Source: Leucobacter sp.
GTDB lineage: Bacteria; Actinomycetota; Actinomycetes; Actinomycetales; Microbacteriaceae
DNA: 16,273 bases
Reading direction: 5' to 3'
NCBI GenBank assembly: GCA_031178565.1
Contig: JAPSIU010000030.1
Location: 1 to 16,273, forward strand
The position numbers and the translations under genes are program-made. Positions 1 through 7,320 of the stretch are shown one piece after another. The notes under the pieces were generated by a model, which did not search any database, was not told the origin of the DNA, and saw only the letters and a list, made by a program, of their open reading frames with translations. Position 1 is the first letter of the stretch. Every line of letters starts with the position of its first letter.

Positions 1-2
1 CC

Positions 3-80
3 CCCTTCGTCGACGGGCTCGCCGTGGCCCGCGAGGCCGCGGATCTCATTTGCCGAGGCCGGCAGACCCATGCACACTGA
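3..80 (+). CDS. C-terminal fragment of an upstream gene (possibly Gfo/Idh/MocA-type oxidoreductase)
   Basis: An open frame runs in from the window edge and ends at a TGA at 78-80. It encodes about 25 residues, beginning PFVDGLAVAREAADLI and ending in THAH. The pattern F-x-DGL-x-x-x-R followed by a short helix resembles the end of Gfo/Idh/MocA-type dehydrogenases, but the stretch is too short to be sure. The stop lies 28 nt before the preferred start of the aldehyde dehydrogenase, so the two may be co-transcribed. The same spacing argues against the earlier ATG at 70 as the start of the next gene. Function is a guess; that it is a real coding end is moderately supported. Confidence 0.45.
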   Translation, partial: PFVDGLAVAREAADLICRGRQTHAH

Positions 81-108
81 AGTCATCGATTCGAAGGAGA
101 TTACGAGT

Positions 109-1578
109 ATGTCGCACGAAGAGAATCCGGTCCGTACGCCGCTGTTCATCGATGGAGAGGCGCGTGTGACGGATGATGTGTTGGAGATTGTGGATCCGGG
201 GCGGCCGGGGCGTGCGGTCGGTTTGGCGTCGGTGGCGTCGGCGGGTGATGTGGAGGATGCGATCCGGGCGGCGGATGCGGCGTTCCCGGGGTGGTCGGGG
301 TTGTCGGGTGGTGAGCGGGCGGCGGTGATGGCGGACGCGATCGCGGGGATCGGGGATGAGCGGGACGCGGATGCGGCGATTTTGTCGCAGGAGAACGGGA
401 AGATCGTGCACGAGGCGTGGGTGGACGCGCTGGTGTTCGAGTTGCGGTGGAATCTCGCGCTCGCGCATGCGGAGGAGGTCGACGCGGTCGAGGTGTTGGA
501 GCCGGTGCCGGGCGCGATTCCGAACTCGACGCGGATCACGTATCACCCGATGGGGGTGGTGACGATCATCGTGCCGTTCAACTGGCCGATCGCGATTCTG
601 GGGGCGGCGCTGCCGCATGCGCTGCTGGCGGGGAACACGGTGATCGTGAAGCCGCCGGTGTCGGCGCCGCTGGCGACCGCGCGGGTGGTGCAGCGGGTCG
701 CGGAGCGGCTGCCGGCGGGGGTGCTGCAGGTGGTCACGGGTCGGGATGCGGATATGTCGCCGTTGATCGAGGACGATCGGGTCGCGAAGGTGAGCTTCAC
801 GGGCAGTGTCGGCGGGGGCAAGCGCATCATGGAGATGGCGTCGAGGTCGGTGACGCCGGTGACGCTCGAGCTGGGCGGGAACGATGCGGCCGTGTTCCTC
901 GAGGACGCGGTCCTCGACGATGAGCATCTGGATCGCCTGTTCGGAGCGATCTACGACACGACGGGGCAGATCTGCATGAACGCGAAGCGTGTGTTCGTGC
1001 ACCGCTCCCGGATGGACGAGCTCGTCGCGGGGCTCGAGGAGCGGCTCGGGCGGGTGAAGCTCGGGTACGGGCTGGAGGAGGGGACCACGATGGGGCCGTT
1101 GCACGCTCCGGCGCAGAAGGCGTTCGTCGAGGACCTGATCCGGGAGGCCAAGGAGTCGGGCGCGGACGTGCGCGAGTTCGGGGAGCTGCCGGTGGATCCG
1201 GAGCTTGCGGGCGGGAACTTCGTGCGGCCCGCGATCGTGGTGGGCGCGGACCCGTCGCTCCGGGTCGTCACCGAGGAGCAGTTCGGGCCCGTGATCCCGG
1301 TGACCGCGTTCGATACCGAGGAGGAGGCGATCCGGCTCGCGAACGACACCTGGGCCGGGCTCGGGAACTCCGTGTGGACCGCGGATCCCGACACCGCGGC
1401 CCGGGTCGGGGGCCGGCTCCGGTCGGGATACGTGTGGGTGAACGACCACGGCGCGACCCGGCTCGATCTGCGCGCCCCGTTCGGCGGCGTCAAGCAGTCC
1501 GGGATCGGCCGCGAACAGGGCCTCCACGGGATCCGCGACTTCCAGGAACCCCACGCCCTGTCCACCCTCACCACCTGA
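109..1578 (+). CDS. NAD(P)-dependent aldehyde dehydrogenase
   Basis: A 489-residue member of the aldehyde dehydrogenase superfamily, which oxidises aldehydes to acids with NAD(P)+. Visible motifs, numbered from the start at 109: PFNWP with the oxyanion Asn158, cofactor Lys181 in VIVKPP, FTGS at 230-233 in the Rossmann fold, general base Glu254 in LELGG, nucleophile Cys289 in TGQIC, and EEQFGP with Glu390. All catalytic residues are present. The start at 109 is chosen because AAGGAGA at 94-100 is well placed; an in-frame ATG at 70 would add 13 residues and overlap the preceding gene. Substrate cannot be read from sequence. The ligM-type gene downstream makes an aromatic aldehyde such as vanillin attractive, but that is inference. 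Codon use in the first half is odd: many TTG, GGG and GCG codons, shifting towards CTC and GTC after about 880. Confidence 0.93.
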   Translation: MSHEENPVRTPLFIDGEARVTDDVLEIVDPGRPGRAVGLASVASAGDVEDAIRAADAAFPGWSGLSGGERAAVMADAIAGIGDERDADAAILSQENGKIVHEAWVDALVFELRWNLALAHAEEVDAVEVLEPVPGAIPNSTRITYHPMGVVTIIVPFNWPIAILGAALPHALLAGNTVIVKPPVSAPLATARVVQRVAERLPAGVLQVVTGRDADMSPLIEDDRVAKVSFTGSVGGGKRIMEMASRSVTPVTLELGGNDAAVFLEDAVLDDEHLDRLFGAIYDTTGQICMNAKRVFVHRSRMDELVAGLEERLGRVKLGYGLEEGTTMGPLHAPAQKAFVEDLIREAKESGADVREFGELPVDPELAGGNFVRPAIVVGADPSLRVVTEEQFGPVIPVTAFDTEEEAIRLANDTWAGLGNSVWTADPDTAARVGGRLRSGYVWVNDHGATRLDLRAPFGGVKQSGIGREQGLHGIRDFQEPHALSTLTT

Positions 1579-1587
1579 CCCGACCCG

Positions 1588-2427
1588 CTACCGGGGTGGC
1601 TGACCAGGCGGCTGCCCGGGCGGCTGCTCCGCGAGGATCCGATCGAACCACGCGAGCGTCGCCCGGGTCATGTCGGCGGGCCGCCCGTCGGTCTCGAGCG
1701 ATTCGAGCGCGTCCTGCACTTCGTGCCTCCGGCGTTCCGCGTGGGCGCGGGTACCCGACACGAGCCGCTCGACGAGGGCGTCTCCCTCGGGTCCGAGCTC
1801 GGCTGCGATCTGCCCGCGCAGCCAGGGCTCGGCCCCGGCGGACTCGGCAGCGGTGAGCCCCTCGATCACCAGCGCGGCGAGGCCCTTCATGAACATGCTC
1901 CGCAGCAGCTTGAGCCGAGCGGCATCGCCCGCCCGAGCGCCGACGACCTCGACGGGCGTCCCGAACGCCGCGAGGATGCCGGAGAGCTTCTCCGCTCCGC
2001 CTCCGCTCACGGCCAGGGGCGTGAGGTGGCCCGCGCGCGGCACCGGTGCGAGCACCGCGACGTCGGCCATGAGTGCGCCCTCCGAGGCGGCCAGGCGCTC
2101 GATCTCGGCCTTGACCCGCGGCGATCCCGTGTTCATGTCCGCGTAGACGGCGCCCTCCGGGACGAGTGGAAGAGCCTCCGCGGCGACGGCGAGCGAGACC
2201 CGGGCGCCGGTGAGCGACAGTACGACGTCGGCTCCGGCGAGCGCGCCCGCGAGGTCCGGGACCCGGGTGAAGGAGTCGTTCTCGGAACGGATGAAGGGAT
2301 CGTAGCCGCGGACCGCGGCTCCCGAGCGCGCGAGGCCGTCGGCGTACAGACGGCCGGCCTCGCCGAGCCCGAGCACGGCGATCGCGGTTCCGCGCCCTCC
2401 GGGCTCGATCCTTGGATTTCTGTTCAA
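1588..2427 (-). CDS. NAD(P)-binding 6-phosphogluconate dehydrogenase-like oxidoreductase with DUF1932 domain
   Basis: This protein belongs to the beta-hydroxyacid dehydrogenase superfamily. An N-terminal Rossmann fold (AVLGLGEAG, residues 17-25 from the TTG start) is followed by the helical C-terminal domain usually called DUF1932. That domain carries GDAARLKLLRS with Lys173, the counterpart of the family's catalytic lysine, and ends in a proline-rich PPGQPPGQPPR tail. It probably performs an NAD(P)-linked oxidation or reduction of a small hydroxyacid; the substrate is unknown. Start choice is uncertain. A TTG at 2427 has a GGAAG-like SD and puts the Rossmann strand near the N-terminus. ATGs at 2466 and 2499 have no SD, and 2499 would place the upstream palindromes inside the gene. 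It converges on the aldehyde dehydrogenase with 9 nt between stops and diverges from livG. Confidence 0.85.
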   Translation of the reverse strand: MNRNPRIEPGGRGTAIAVLGLGEAGRLYADGLARSGAAVRGYDPFIRSENDSFTRVPDLAGALAGADVVLSLTGARVSLAVAAEALPLVPEGAVYADMNTGSPRVKAEIERLAASEGALMADVAVLAPVPRAGHLTPLAVSGGGAEKLSGILAAFGTPVEVVGARAGDAARLKLLRSMFMKGLAALVIEGLTAAESAGAEPWLRGQIAAELGPEGDALVERLVSGTRAHAERRRHEVQDALESLETDGRPADMTRATLAWFDRILAEQPPGQPPGQPPR

Positions 2428-2475
2428 TGGAAGTTCACTTCCGTTCCTCGTTGCACGTGATTGCATAATGATTTC

Positions 2476-2505
2476 GTGTAGGAAACATGTTTGCAACATC
2501 TACAC
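2476..2505. promoter_or_regulatory. Nested inverted repeats in the divergent control region (putative operator)
   Basis: GTGTAG at 2476-2481 pairs with CTACAC at 2500-2505. Inside lies the perfect 10-bp palindrome AAACATGTTT at 2483-2492. This AT-rich patch sits between the DUF1932 oxidoreductase and livG, in otherwise very GC-rich DNA. The arrangement suggests a repressor or activator site, most likely for the leftward gene. The binding protein is unknown; neither arm matches the GntR-linked motif at 2507-2526. Confidence 0.4.
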
Positions 2506-2506
2506 A

Positions 2507-2526
2507 CAAGATTGTTGACAATTTTT
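2507..2526. promoter_or_regulatory. Putative GntR-family operator upstream of livG
   Basis: The element contains the inverted repeat ATTGT-TG-ACAAT at 2511-2522. It matches 16 of 20 positions with 7988-8007, directly upstream of the gntR gene, including a shared CAAGATTGT. It overlaps the predicted -35 box of livG, the position expected for a repressor. The sequence match is seen directly; assignment to the GntR/FCD protein encoded at 7321-7971 is inference. Confidence 0.6.
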
Positions 2527-2543
2527 ACCGGGATCCGTAGTGT
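2515..2543 (+). promoter_or_regulatory. Predicted promoter of the livGFHMK operon
   Basis: A perfect -35 box TTGACA (2515-2520) is followed by a 17-bp spacer and TAGTGT (2538-2543) as -10 box. Transcription would begin near 2550, giving a leader of about 55 nt before livG. The putative GntR operator covers the -35 box. Confidence 0.6.
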
Positions 2544-2605
2544 CTGGGTACCGCCAGCACCGAATCCCGCCCGCGGCCTCGAAGACGATGACTAGGGAGT
2601 GAGCT

Positions 2606-3388
2606 ATGGCAGCTCGTTTGACGTTGCAGGATGTGACACTCCGGTTCGGAGGTGTCGCGGTCCTGCGAGAGGTCGGCTTCGAGGTCGAGCCAGGGCAGGT
2701 CTTCGGTCTGGTCGGCCCGAACGGCGCGGGCAAGACCTCGCTCTTCAACTGCATCAGCGGGCACTACCGGCCCGGCACGGGCTCGATCCGGATCGACGGC
2801 GAGGAGGTGCTGGGATCCCGTCCCGCGCAACTGGTGCGGCACGGACTCGCGCGCACCTTCCAGCATCCCGCGCTGCAGCTCAGGGAGACGGTGCTCGAGA
2901 ACGTCATGCTCGGCGCGCACGACCGACTGCCGGGCGGCCCGCTCACCTGGTCGCTCCGGCTGCCGTACGCCGTGCGTGCCGAGCGGAAGCTGCGCGAGGA
3001 GGCGCTCGAGCTGCTGGAGCGCAACGGTCTCGGGTGGGCGGCGAACACCCGCGCCGACGAGCTCTCGCACGGGCTCCACAAGGGCGTGGAGCTCTGCCGC
3101 GCCCTGATGATGCGGCCGAAACTCCTCCTGCTCGACGAGCCGGCGGCCGGGCTGCCGCACTCCGAGGTCGAGCAGCTCATCGAGACCGTGCGCCGGCTGC
3201 AGCGCGAGGCCGACGTCACCATCGTCATCGTAGAGCATCACATGGGGCTGATCGCCGCGCTCACCGACCGGGTCGTCGTGCTCGACCACGGGGCGAAGCT
3301 GCTCGAGGGCACGGCGGCGGAGGCCCAGTCCGATCCGCGCGTGATCGAGGCCTACATCGGGCGGGAGGAGGCCGACGATGCTGCTTGA
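2606..3388 (+). CDS. livG: HAAT-family ABC transporter ATP-binding protein (LivG type)
   Basis: One of two cytoplasmic ATPases that energise uptake by the LivH/LivM membrane pair. In the 260 residues: Walker A GPNGAGKT at 37-44, Q-loop Gln86 in RTFQ, signature LSHGLHKG at 153-160, Walker B LLLLDEP at 173-179 and switch His211 in EHHMG. Length and the C-terminal segment ending in EAYIG are typical of LivG. The signature is unusual: the family commonly reads LSxGxQ, whereas here His replaces the Gln. AGGGAG at 2594-2599 is a good ribosome site for the start at 2606. It is the first gene of the operon, and its end overlaps livF by 11 nt, implying translational coupling. Family assignment is secure; cargo (amino acids, or aromatic or other carboxylates as in some HAAT systems) is not determined. 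Confidence 0.93.
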   Translation: MAARLTLQDVTLRFGGVAVLREVGFEVEPGQVFGLVGPNGAGKTSLFNCISGHYRPGTGSIRIDGEEVLGSRPAQLVRHGLARTFQHPALQLRETVLENVMLGAHDRLPGGPLTWSLRLPYAVRAERKLREEALELLERNGLGWAANTRADELSHGLHKGVELCRALMMRPKLLLLDEPAAGLPHSEVEQLIETVRRLQREADVTIVIVEHHMGLIAALTDRVVVLDHGAKLLEGTAAEAQSDPRVIEAYIGREEADDAA

Positions 3389-4085
3389 ACTCGAGAACGT
3401 GACGGCCTCCTACGGACCCGTCCAGGTGATCGACGGCGTCTCGCTGTCGGTGCCCGACGGAGGGGCGGTCGGGGTGCTCGGCGCCAACGGCGCGGGGAAG
3501 ACGACGACGCTCCGAGCGATCACCGGGGTGGTGCGGGCGGGCGGCGAGATCCGCTTCGACGGCCGCAGCATCCGCGGCATGCGGCCCGATCAGGTGGCCG
3601 CGCTCGGGATCGCCCACGTGCCGGAGGGGCGCGGAACGCTCGGCGACCTCACCGTGCGGGAGAATCTGCGCGTCGGCGCCTACCTCCGTCGGGATCGCGC
3701 CGGGATCGCGCGCGACATCGACTACTGCCTCGAGCTGTTCCCGCAGCTGCAGGACCGCATCCGTTCGAACGCCTCAGCGCTGTCCGGCGGCGAGCAGCAG
3801 ATGCTGGCCGTGGCTCGGGCGTTCATGGCGAAGCCGCGCCTGCTCCTCCTCGACGAGGCGTCGCTCGGTCTCGCCCCCGGAACCGCCAAGTCGGTCTACG
3901 GGGCGATCCGGCGCCTGCGCGCGGAGTCCGGGATCGCGATGCTCGTGGTCGAGCAGAACGCCAACCTCGCCTTCTCGCTCGTGGACGAGGCCGTCGTGCT
4001 GGAGACCGGGCGCAGCGTGCTGAGCGGACCGACGGAGGAGCTGCGCACCATGGACGAAATTCGACGCGCCTACCTGGGAGGCTGA
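3378..4085 (+). CDS. livF: HAAT-family ABC transporter ATP-binding protein (LivF type)
   Basis: The second ATPase of the transporter, 235 residues. Walker A GANGAGKT lies at 35-42, the LivF-type VPEGRG at 81-86, signature LSGGEQQ at 135-141 and LLLLDEAS at 156-163 with catalytic Glu160. The segment VEQN at 191-194 takes the place of the usual switch histidine, as is normal for LivF. Unlike its partner LivG, it has a fully canonical signature motif. The start at 3378 lies inside the end of livG. Its own 3' end carries GGGAGG (4076-4081), the ribosome site of livH. It should pair with LivG as a heterodimer on the inner face of the membrane. Confidence 0.93.
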   Translation: MLLELENVTASYGPVQVIDGVSLSVPDGGAVGVLGANGAGKTTTLRAITGVVRAGGEIRFDGRSIRGMRPDQVAALGIAHVPEGRGTLGDLTVRENLRVGAYLRRDRAGIARDIDYCLELFPQLQDRIRSNASALSGGEQQMLAVARAFMAKPRLLLLDEASLGLAPGTAKSVYGAIRRLRAESGIAMLVVEQNANLAFSLVDEAVVLETGRSVLSGPTEELRTMDEIRRAYLGG

Positions 4086-4088
4086 CCG

Positions 4089-4970
4089 ATGGGGACCTTC
4101 ATCCAGCTCTTGATCGACGGTCTCTCGACCGGTTCGATCTACGCGGCGCTCGCGCTCGCCATCGTGCTCGTCAACCAGGCCACGGGGATGATCAACTTCG
4201 CGCAGGGCGCTCTCGCCGTGCTCTCCGGCTACGTCGCGTTCTCGCTTCTGAACCTCGGCCTCCCGCTCATCCTCGCGATCCTGGGCTCCGTGCTGATCTC
4301 GTTCGTCATCGGGGCGCTCGTCGAACGCTTCCTGATCCGCAAGTTCGAGCAGGGCGATCCGGACACCGCGGTCGTCGTGACGATCGGACTGCTGACGCTC
4401 ATCACCGGGGTCTGCGCGTGGATCTGGTCCTACAACAACCAGATCTTCCCGTCGCTGTTCCCGAACGAGACGCTCGAGCTGCTCGGCGCGAAGGTGAGTC
4501 TCCGGTCTCTCGGCACGTTCACGGTGATCGTCGCCATCATGCTGCTGCTGCAGCTGCTCTTCGTCGGCACCAAACTCGGCCTCGCCCTGCGCGCCGTGTC
4601 GATCAATCCGCAGTCCGCGGCGTTCTCCGGAATGCCGGTCGGCAGACTGCTGATGGTCGGCTGGGGACTCGCGGCCGGGCTCGGCGCGATCGCGGGCGTG
4701 CTCGTCGCGCCGCAGCTCACGCTGACCCCCGGCATGATGGACAACGCGCTCGTGTACGCCCTCGCCGCCGTGATCCTCGGCGGGCTCTCGAGCCCCATCG
4801 GCGTCGTCCTCGCGGCGTGGATCATCGGCGTGCTCGAGAACCTCGCGGCGGTCTACATCCCCTTCATCGGGCACGACCTCAAGGTCGTGGTTCCGTTCCT
4901 CCTGATCGTGGTGGTGCTCGTCGTGAGACCACAGGGCCTCTTCGGCCGGAAAGCGGTGGTGCGAGTCTGA
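4089..4970 (+). CDS. livH: HAAT-family ABC transporter permease (LivH type)
   Basis: A very hydrophobic 293-residue protein with about eight membrane segments. The LivH hallmark GMINFAQGAL near residue 33 is present, together with a cytoplasmic coupling loop (GLALRAVSINPQSAAFSGMPVG, near 170-190) and the usual ending RPQGLFG. It forms the translocation channel together with LivM. The start at 4089 is 3 nt after the livF stop and is preceded by GGGAGG with 7-nt spacing. The stop overlaps the livM start (TGATG). All of this fits one co-translated operon. The permease sequence does not allow its substrate to be called. Confidence 0.93.
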   Translation: MGTFIQLLIDGLSTGSIYAALALAIVLVNQATGMINFAQGALAVLSGYVAFSLLNLGLPLILAILGSVLISFVIGALVERFLIRKFEQGDPDTAVVVTIGLLTLITGVCAWIWSYNNQIFPSLFPNETLELLGAKVSLRSLGTFTVIVAIMLLLQLLFVGTKLGLALRAVSINPQSAAFSGMPVGRLLMVGWGLAAGLGAIAGVLVAPQLTLTPGMMDNALVYALAAVILGGLSSPIGVVLAAWIIGVLENLAAVYIPFIGHDLKVVVPFLLIVVVLVVRPQGLFGRKAVVRV

Positions 4971-5995
4971 TGTCGAACAACGTGAATCAGCCGTTCCTGA
5001 GGAAGCCGGTCGTGCGCTGGATCGCGCTCGTCGTCCTCGTCGCGCTCGCGGTCGTGCTGCCCCTCGTGCTGCCCGAGATCGCGAACGACACGATCGCCCG
5101 CGTCGGCGTGTTCGCGATCGCCGTACTCGGGCTCAACGTCGTGATGGGATACGGCGGACAGGTCTCCCTCGGCCAGATCTTCTTCCTCGGCCTCGGCGCC
5201 TACGTGACGGCGTACGGCGCGACGCACGACTGGAACATCGTGCTCACCTTCGTCCTCGCGATCCTGATCCCCGCGATCGTCGGCCTGGTCGTCGCCCTGG
5301 CCGCGGCGCGGCTCGGCGGTCTCGCGATCGCGATGGTGACGATCGCGCTCCCGATCATCGGCGTGCCGCTCGCCAAGCGCCTGAACGAGTGGACGGGCGG
5401 CTCGCAGGGGCTCTCCTCGAGGTTCTCGGACGCCCCCGAGTGGACGGGGCTCTACCACGATCAGTGGAAGCTCTACCTCGTGATCGTGATCGGCGCCGTC
5501 ACCTTCCTGCTCGTGCGCAACTTCGTGCGCGGCAAGTTCGGGCGGGCCCTCGCGATCGTCAAGGAGAACGAGGCCGTCGCCACATCGATGGGCATCTCGC
5601 CCTACTGGTACAAGGTCATGGCGTTCACGATCGCATCCCTCGTCGGCGGCGTCAGCGGGTTCCTCTACATGACGGTGATCCAGTACACCTCGCCGGAGAC
5701 GCTCGCGTTCCACCACTCCATCACGCTCGTCGCCTCGATGGTGATCGGCGGAGCGGCGACGATGGCCGGCTCGATCCTCGGCGGCGTGTACTACGTGTTC
5801 GTGCCGATGCTCACGAACGCGATCGACCCGAACCTGACCGCGGCCCTGCAGGGCGCGATCCTGCTGCTGGTGCTGTTCATCCTGCCCGGCGGGCTCGTCT
5901 CCCTGCCACGCAGGATCGCGGCTCTACGCAGAACACCACCGCACGAACCGGCGTCCGCGACGAAGCAGAACGCAGAACGAAAGGGAGATCGATGA
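4970..5995 (+). CDS. livM: HAAT-family ABC transporter permease (LivM type)
   Basis: A 341-residue membrane protein with roughly nine to ten hydrophobic segments. Family motifs are GYGGQVSLGQ (about residue 60), TGGSQGL before a polar loop, and a coupling helix GRALAIVKENEAVATSMG. The C-terminus is a charged cytoplasmic tail rich in Lys, Arg and Glu. The ATG at 4970 overlaps the livH stop by one base, and an upstream in-frame extension lies entirely inside livH, so it is ignored. The stop overlaps the ATG of livK (ATGA). It partners with LivH to form the pore. Confidence 0.92.
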   Translation: MSNNVNQPFLRKPVVRWIALVVLVALAVVLPLVLPEIANDTIARVGVFAIAVLGLNVVMGYGGQVSLGQIFFLGLGAYVTAYGATHDWNIVLTFVLAILIPAIVGLVVALAAARLGGLAIAMVTIALPIIGVPLAKRLNEWTGGSQGLSSRFSDAPEWTGLYHDQWKLYLVIVIGAVTFLLVRNFVRGKFGRALAIVKENEAVATSMGISPYWYKVMAFTIASLVGGVSGFLYMTVIQYTSPETLAFHHSITLVASMVIGGAATMAGSILGGVYYVFVPMLTNAIDPNLTAALQGAILLLVLFILPGGLVSLPRRIAALRRTPPHEPASATKQNAERKGDR

Positions 5996-7242
5996 AGATG
6001 ACCAGGAACAGGCAGAGGATCGTCGGCGCGGTCGCGCTGACGGCGGCCGCGGCGCTCGCCTTCACGGGCTGCGCGGGCGGCGGAGGCGGTCGCGGAGGGG
6101 GCGAGACGAGCCCGGGGATCACCGACGACTCGATCACCCTCGGCATCACGACGCCGCTCAGCGGGGCGACCGCCGGACCGGGCACCTGCACGGTCGCGGG
6201 CCTCCAGGCCTACATGGGCGCCGTGAACGCCGACGGCGGCATCGAGTTCGGCGACGGCAAGACCCGCGAGGTCAAGATCGAGGCGCTGGACGACGGGTAC
6301 GATCCGCAGAAGGCCTCCTCGAACTACCAGACGCTCAAGGGCAAGGCGTTCGCCATCACCTCGGGGCTCGGCACGCCCACCAACCTCGCCTGGCGCGAGG
6401 CCGCGAACGCCGACGAGGTTCCGCAGGCGTTCGTCATGACCGGAGACCCGACCTTCAGCGACCAGGAGGAGAGCCCGTGGTCGCTCGGCTGGGTGCCGAT
6501 CTACCAGAACGAGGGCGAAGCCTTCGGCGCGGCGCTCGCCGCGTCGGGCGAGGACCACAAGGTCGCGATCCTGTCGCAGAACGACGACTACGGCGAGGGG
6601 TACGTCGAGGGCTTCAAGAGCGGCATCGAGGGCGCCGACAACATCGAGATCGTGAAGGAGCTCACGTACGAGGCCACCGACACGAGCGTCGACGCGCAGC
6701 TGACCGAGCTCGCGGCCACGGAGGCGGACGTGTTCTTCAACGCGATGTCGATCACGCCCCTCGTGATCTCGTCGCTGCAGCGCGCGCAGAGCATCGGCTG
6801 GATGCCGAGCTGGTTCCTGCCGTCGAACACGTCGAGTCCATCGGCGATCCTCGAGCCCGGCGGCGGAGCGGCGTTCCCCGGCATCTACTCGGTGGCCTTC
6901 GCGAAGGCGCCGGCGTCGCCGGAGTTCGCCGACGACGAGGACGTGCAGACGTTCCTGTCCGACCTCAAGGAGTACGGCGACTACCCCGATCCCCCCGCCT
7001 TCCCGCACTGCATGTGGAGCTACATGCTCGGCGCCACGCTCGAGCAGGTGTTCCAGAACATGGAGGAGCCGACGCGCGAGGAGTTCATGACGCGGGTGCG
7101 GGAGATCGAGCAGTTCGAGGCCCCGCTGATGCTGGAGGGCACGCACGTCGACACCACGGAGGACGGGCAGCCCGCCGTCTCCACCGTGGTGGTGCAGAAG
7201 TACAACGGCAAGGGCTACGACACGGTCGACGCGATCGGGTAG
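5992..7242 (+). CDS. livK: ABC transporter substrate-binding lipoprotein (LivK / Peripla_BP_6 type)
   Basis: A 416-residue extracytoplasmic binding protein that delivers the ligand to LivHM. Its N-terminus is a lipoprotein signal: positive MKMTRNRQR, a hydrophobic stretch, then lipobox FTGC with Cys27, followed by a Gly-rich linker. The mature part is a type-1 periplasmic-binding fold (DDSITLGITTPLSG near 45-58; NADGGI near 79-84). Only two cysteines, 66 and 340, occur in the mature domain and could form a disulfide. AAGGGAG at 5981-5987 serves either ATG (5992 or 5998). Being last in the operon is unusual, because the binding-protein gene often comes first. Ligand unknown; the nearby demethylase and regulators make an aromatic acid plausible but unproven. 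Confidence 0.92.
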   Translation: MKMTRNRQRIVGAVALTAAAALAFTGCAGGGGGRGGGETSPGITDDSITLGITTPLSGATAGPGTCTVAGLQAYMGAVNADGGIEFGDGKTREVKIEALDDGYDPQKASSNYQTLKGKAFAITSGLGTPTNLAWREAANADEVPQAFVMTGDPTFSDQEESPWSLGWVPIYQNEGEAFGAALAASGEDHKVAILSQNDDYGEGYVEGFKSGIEGADNIEIVKELTYEATDTSVDAQLTELAATEADVFFNAMSITPLVISSLQRAQSIGWMPSWFLPSNTSSPSAILEPGGGAAFPGIYSVAFAKAPASPEFADDEDVQTFLSDLKEYGDYPDPPAFPHCMWSYMLGATLEQVFQNMEEPTREEFMTRVREIEQFEAPLMLEGTHVDTTEDGQPAVSTVVVQKYNGKGYDTVDAIG

Positions 7243-7256
7243 CGCGTCCCGCTCGG

Positions 7257-7298
7257 CGGCTGTGCGCCGCGGTCCTCCGGGGTCGCGGCGCACAGCCG
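7257..7298. terminator. Hairpin terminator between livK and gntR
   Basis: A perfect 15-bp inverted repeat (arms 7257-7271 and 7284-7298, loop of 12 nt) is followed by TTTCA. It lies 14 nt after the livK stop and 22 nt before the stop of the convergent gntR gene, so it may end both transcripts. The U-run is short, as is common in high-GC actinobacteria. Confidence 0.8.
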
Positions 7299-7320
7299 TT
7301 TCACGGCGATCCGCCGACCG

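Noticed and set aside
70..108. ATG at 70 as start of the aldehyde dehydrogenase
   Set aside because: It has no ribosome site and would overlap the preceding reading frame. AAGGAGA before the ATG at 109 is far better.
46..1554. A long minus-strand open frame spanning the whole aldehyde dehydrogenase gene
   Set aside because: Its translation is an Arg/His/Pro-rich low-complexity sequence with no motif. The sense strand has every catalytic residue of the aldehyde dehydrogenase family. It results from the G-rich third positions.
1579..1587. Terminator between the converging aldehyde dehydrogenase and DUF1932 genes
   Set aside because: Only 9 nt separate the stops and no convincing stem with a U-run could be found around them.
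4540..4560. Run of CTG repeats inside livH
   Set aside because: It simply encodes a leucine-rich membrane helix; no sign of a variable repeat tract.
4418..4969. Long N-terminal extension of livM
   Set aside because: It lies wholly inside livH in another frame and reads as charged low-complexity sequence. The LivM family begins near the ATG at 4970.
5389..5991. N-terminal extension of livK
   Set aside because: It lies inside livM in another frame; the lipoprotein signal peptide starts at 5992.
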